Shown here: positions 60,822-64,000 of the stretch, piece after piece
Position numbering within the stretch: the stretch's first letter is position 1
Layout: the number at the start of each line of letters is the position of its first letter
NCBI GenBank assembly: GCA_030267565.1
Contig: BRXU01000008.1
Location: 186,001-250,000 of the forward strand
Direction: 5' to 3'
Origin: Pleodorina starrii
Taxonomy: Eukaryota; Chlorophyta; Chlorophyceae; Chlamydomonadales; Volvocaceae
DNA: 64,000 bases
Position numbers and translations under genes: made by a program
The notes under the pieces: model-generated
Told to the model about the DNA's origin: nothing
Databases searched by the model: none
What the model saw: the letters and a program-made list of their open reading frames with translations, nothing else

Positions 60822-61857
60822 ACCCGACTCCCAACACCCCGCTCACGACGGCCCCGGCTGCCCTGTCAGCTGAGCTGCTGCCTGGCTGGGCGGGGCGCTG
60901 ATGGCTGACCCGGATGGGGAGACCTGCTGTGCTGCCTGGGCGCCCCCGGCGGATGCCTGTGGTGCTGGGACCGGGGCCACCCGGGACAGATGAACCTGCA
61001 GACGCGGGCTGCTGCCAGCCACCCGCTGCACGGAGCAGAGGACGCCTTCATGCGCCCAGGAGGCTTCGAAGGCATCCAGCCGGCCGGGCTTCAGCTGTGC
61101 TGTGATGTGGCCCCGGGGCAGCCCCGCCAGAGTGTCCTCGGACAGCGCCGCCATGCTGAAATGTGCCCTCATGAGACGCTGCAGCTCCCCAATGACGCAG
61201 CCCACCACCGTGGCCGACGGATGGTCATCAGGCTCCGCCCTGTGGTAGTGGCCCCAGACCGCCCACAGCCAAGTGGCTCGAAGGGCTGCCCACAGCAGCT
61301 GCAGCCCAGGGCTGGTGGGACTGCACCAGGCTGGCAATGAACGTAGGCAGGCTGGGGGGCGGTTCCGCCGTGCCATACACCCAGCCCCACCCAGTGGTCC
61401 CATCCGGCCTGTACTCGTCGAGCAGACCCCGCATGATCTGCTTCCATGGCTGCTGGCCGGGCTGAGCATGCAGGGCGACCAGGAAGGCGTCGAGGTCGAG
61501 ATGGCCGACACCACCACAGTCGTGATCCTGGCAGGCGATCTCCGGGCCAGGCTTCAGCAGGGCCCGTCCGTGGCACACCAGGGACGCGTCTTCCTCCAGG
61601 AGCGACCAGGCCACAAAGCCGTTTATATGCTTGCGGAGTGCCGCCAGCTGGGGTGGGGTGGGGCGGATGATGGAGAGGTGGTATGCCAGGGTGTTTCCCA
61701 GCACCTGTTTGGCCACATGCACCCTGCCCACGAGGCTGAGGCCGTGTCGCCGCCACACATGGCCGAGACGCTGGACCCGCTGAATTCTGCTGGTGTAGCA
61801 GAGCCGCGCGGCCTCCGCCGGGTCCAGAGTGAGAGGGATTCCCAGGTGGCGTGGGGG
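60822..61857 (-). pseudogene. LINE-A copy A2 ORF fragment, duplicated copy
   Basis: Duplicate of 43698-44733 with the same 1.36-kb internal deletion. It stops at 61857 where unit 1 continues into the rest of A2. Confidence 0.82.
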
Positions 61858-62034
61858 TTTAGGGTTTTGGCGGGGGCTCTGGCGGGGGCTCTGGCGGGGG
61901 CTCTGGGGAGGGGCGGGGGCTCTGGGGAGGGTTTCGGGGGGGGACTGGGGAGGGGCGGGGGGGCTTCGGTGCAGGGTTGGTGTGGTGCAGGCCGCCGTGG
62001 GAGGCAGGTGCGGTTCGGGGGTCGCCCCCAGGGG
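61858..62034 (+). repeat. Replacement segment at the duplication: short G-rich repeat and LINE-A 3' UTR
   Basis: 61858-61870 reads TAGGGTTTTGG, followed by three or four GGCGGGGGCTCT units, then plus-strand LINE-A 3' UTR (about 61920-62034). The last part is the reverse complement of about 46474-46590. Confidence 0.65.
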
Positions 62035-62367
62035 TTTTTTTTTTTTTTTTTTTAATTCCGGAGGAACCCCGACTCGGGACATGGGACACACATGTTGTCT
62101 GGCGGCTCCACTGATGCTGCCACTTCTGCTGAGTAGCTAGCGTGCCAGGCTTCTGGGCGACTCCACGGGGCCAGCTGGACGGTGCTGATGACTGTATGAT
62201 GAGTCTTGTAAACCTCCGGACGGGACAGGGACAGGGGTGGGCACCCTCCTTTCTCATCACACCCCGGGTAATGGTCACTGACTGGTTTCGATCCCGGGAT
62301 CCCGGGGGGAATTGCAAGGTTTCCCTGTTGCCAGCCATTGAACCATTGCCTGCTTCTGTGGGGTGCA
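62035..62367 (-). mobile_element. SINE-S copy at the duplication breakpoint
   Basis: Matches 47081-47410 from the poly(T) onward. In unit 1 the same SINE abuts a Ty3 fragment; here it abuts LINE-A 3' UTR, so the breakpoint lies at the SINE poly(A) tail. Confidence 0.8.
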
Positions 62368-63088
62368 CCTGCCTCCCGCGGCAGCCTGCACCACACCAAC
62401 CCTGCTCCTAAGCTCCCCCGACCCCCAAGACCCCCTCCGGCCCCACCCACAGCAAGCCCCGCACCGCACCCCCCTCCCTAGGCAACCCGCACCGCACTCC
62501 CCCCACCCTCGAGGCCCCTCGCACCCTAAGGACCTCAGACACCGAGATCCCCCACTCCCAACACCCCGCTCACGACGGCCCCGGCTGCCCAGACCAGAGC
62601 CTTGGTGTTGGCCAAAACCAGAGCCTTGGTGTTGGCTCTGGTTTTGGGCCCTGGTGTTGGGCCCTGGTGTTGGGCTGTGGGGTCGGCCCTGGTGTTGGGC
62701 TGTGGGGTTGGCCCTGGTGTTGGGCCGTGGTGTTGGCCCTGGTGTTGGGCCCTGGTGTTGGGCTGTGGTGTTGGCCCTGGTGTTGGGCCGTGGTGTTGGC
62801 CCTGGTGTTGGGCCCTGGGGTTGGTTTCGGTTCCCTCCTCGGTGTCTTGGAGGAAGGGGCGGCCGTGTGTGCCGCCCGTGCAGCAGTGGCTCCTGGCCTC
62901 TTGCTGCCCCCGTCCCTGTCCCTGTCCTGTCTGCGAGTTTAGGCGTTGCTTGGCTTTTTCTCTCTCCTCGGCTCCTTGCAGTGGTTTCTTGGGCTTCTTG
63001 CCAGGTTGTTGTGGCTTGCTGGTCTTGCTCGGCTTGCCCGTTGGGCTTCGCTTTCCCAGTCCTTGTAACGTCCCTCGCAGAAAACAAA
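62368..63088. mobile_element. LINE-A A8/A7 remnants, duplicated copy
   Basis: Duplicate of 47411-48131: a minus-strand 3' UTR piece, then the plus-strand minisatellite and 3' end with CTCGCAGAAAACAAAA. Confidence 0.78.
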
Positions 63089-63261
63089 ATGGGAGCCTGA
63101 GCGGACCTAGAATAGCCTGTGGGGACCCGGGGGAGTCTGGGGGGGCCTGCTGGGGCCTGTGGGTTCCTGTGGGGACCCTGGGGGGGGCTTGGGGGAGGTT
63201 GGGGGGGCGCAAGGGGGCCTTGTGGGACCTTCGGGGGCGCCTGGGGGGTCCGGAGGGGGAC
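63089..63261. repeat. G-rich minisatellite, duplicated island 4
   Basis: Same as 48132-48304. Confidence 0.75.
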
Positions 63262-63553
63262 GCATGCGTGCAGTCCGCTGCACATGACAGCTGTCGTGCA
63301 CCGTTGGTGGCTGGGAAATATCTGGTCAAACTGACTGACAGTTGGAGCGCAGACGAACGCTCTCGGTTGGGCTCGAACCGGGGACCGGGCCCATGCCCGG
63401 GCTCCGGAACCAATCACTGCTCGTCCAGTGCGAGTCCTACCTAGGCGCAAGCGTTTCCAGCAGGAAGCGCTTCGCCTGGTCATATTGCATACGTACATGC
63501 TGAAGTATAGTGGTGCTTCAAGCGGATGACTGTAACACCAGTTCAGTAGTCTC
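63262..63553 (-). mobile_element. Possible tRNA-like SINE, duplicated copy
   Basis: Same as 48305-48596, with the tRNA-like module at 63435-63352 on the minus strand. The duplication shows no base change in the stem or B-box. Confidence 0.4.
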
Positions 63554-64000
63554 TGGGAAACACCCTGGCATACCACCTCTCCATCATCCGCCCCACCCCA
63601 CCCCAGCTGGCGGCACTCCGCAAGCATATCGACGGCTTTGTGGCCTGGTCGCTCCTGGAGGAAGACGCGTCCCTGGTGTGCCACGGACGGGCCCTGCTGA
63701 AGCCTGGCCCGGAGATCGCCTGCCAGGATCGCGACTGTGGCGGTGTCGGCCATCTCGACCTCGACGCCTTCATGGTCGCCCTGCATGCGAAGCCCCTCAC
63801 CCAGCTCGCTCAGCCCGGCCAGCAGCCATGGAAGCAGATCATGCGGGGGTCTGCTCGACGAGTACAGGCCAGATGGGACCACTGGGTGGGGCTGGGTGTA
63901 TGGCACGGCGGAACCGCCCCCCAGCCTGCCTACGTTCATTGCCAGCCTGGTGCAGTCCTACCGCTCCTCGCTCCCGACCCGGCTGGCCTACCCCGAGACC
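63554..64000 (+). pseudogene. LINE-A A9 ORF fragment, duplicated copy, cut by window end
   Basis: Same as 48597-49043, including the extra G that shifts the frame. It continues beyond the window. Confidence 0.8.

Larger units (their letters stand above)
56628..64000. repeat. Tandem segmental duplication, unit 2 (runs off the window)
   Basis: Copy of 39504-44733 then, after a 180-bp replacement segment (61858-62037), copy of 47081-49043. Unit 1 sequence 44734-47080 is absent. The left junction joins LINE-A A9 to the APE endonuclease part of Dualen-like copy 2. Confidence 0.9.

Noticed and set aside
1..64000. Search for host genes, rRNA, canonical tRNA or spliceosomal RNA genes
   Set aside because: Every sizeable open frame with a recognisable domain belongs to a mobile element; nothing else met the evidence threshold.
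56628..64000. Treating the second unit as an assembly duplication
   Set aside because: It differs from unit 1 by scattered substitutions and a 2.35-kb to 0.18-kb replacement, which a simple assembly artefact would not produce; it cannot be fully excluded without reads.

Overview
This window is eukaryotic DNA, GC-rich and made almost entirely of nested transposable elements. I find no convincing single-copy host gene, rRNA, standard tRNA or CRISPR array. Several features point to a green alga of the Chlamydomonas/Volvox group: a non-LTR retroelement carrying two endonuclease types plus RNase H and a protease-like N terminus (the Dualen/RandI layout, described from Chlamydomonas), an element with split direct repeats of TOC/PAT type, a Ty3 chromovirus, L1-clade LINEs that insert into each other, and GTGAGT...GCAG intron borders. 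This placement is inference.

The ancestral locus is a short G-rich minisatellite that survives as islands at 389-473, 23936-24123, 44884-45316 and 48132-48304. Three large insertions split it. (1) A Ty3/gypsy chromovirus (474-23935, TSD GTTGG). Inside it sit a Dualen-like LINE (2045-15904, 13-bp TSD), a truncated L1-type LINE (21050-23078) and two tail-only micro-insertions; a third is in the Dualen. The Dualen copy also holds a (CTTT)n-tailed SINE (4705-5166) and a 4.66-kb DNA element (7666-12321). (2) A truncated L1-type LINE, here LINE-A (24124-44883), is interrupted by further LINE-A copies in both orientations and by a second Dualen-like element (30796-43684). That element holds a split-direct-repeat element with a Gag-like gene (36800-39333) and a SINE. 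(3) A plus-strand LINE-A (45317-48131) is broken by more LINE-A, SINE and Ty3 fragments.

From 48597 a plus-strand LINE-A is interrupted by the most complete LINE-A (50501-56480, minus), whose ORF is open for about 1,500 codons from the middle of the endonuclease to the end. At 56628 the sequence restarts as a near-identical tandem copy of the segment beginning at 39504 (unit about 17.1 kb), with 2.35 kb (44734-47080) replaced by about 180 bp. This copy runs off the window end.

The most unusual object is the DNA element at 7666-12321. It has 795-bp terminal direct repeats, each starting CACTACGTG and ending CACGTAGTG, and a 3-bp ATA duplication at the target. It encodes a DDE transposase read as two exons, and the intron between them carries, on the opposite strand, an ORF resembling a zinc-binding PD-(D/E)xK (DUF559/Vsr-like) nuclease. 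The splice phase fits on both sides.

The elements interact mainly as hosts and parasites. LINE-A probably mobilises itself; its shared target sites and similar tails suggest that it, or a relative, also mobilises the poly(A) SINE. Most coding regions are broken, so they are annotated as pseudogenes unless a long open frame survives.
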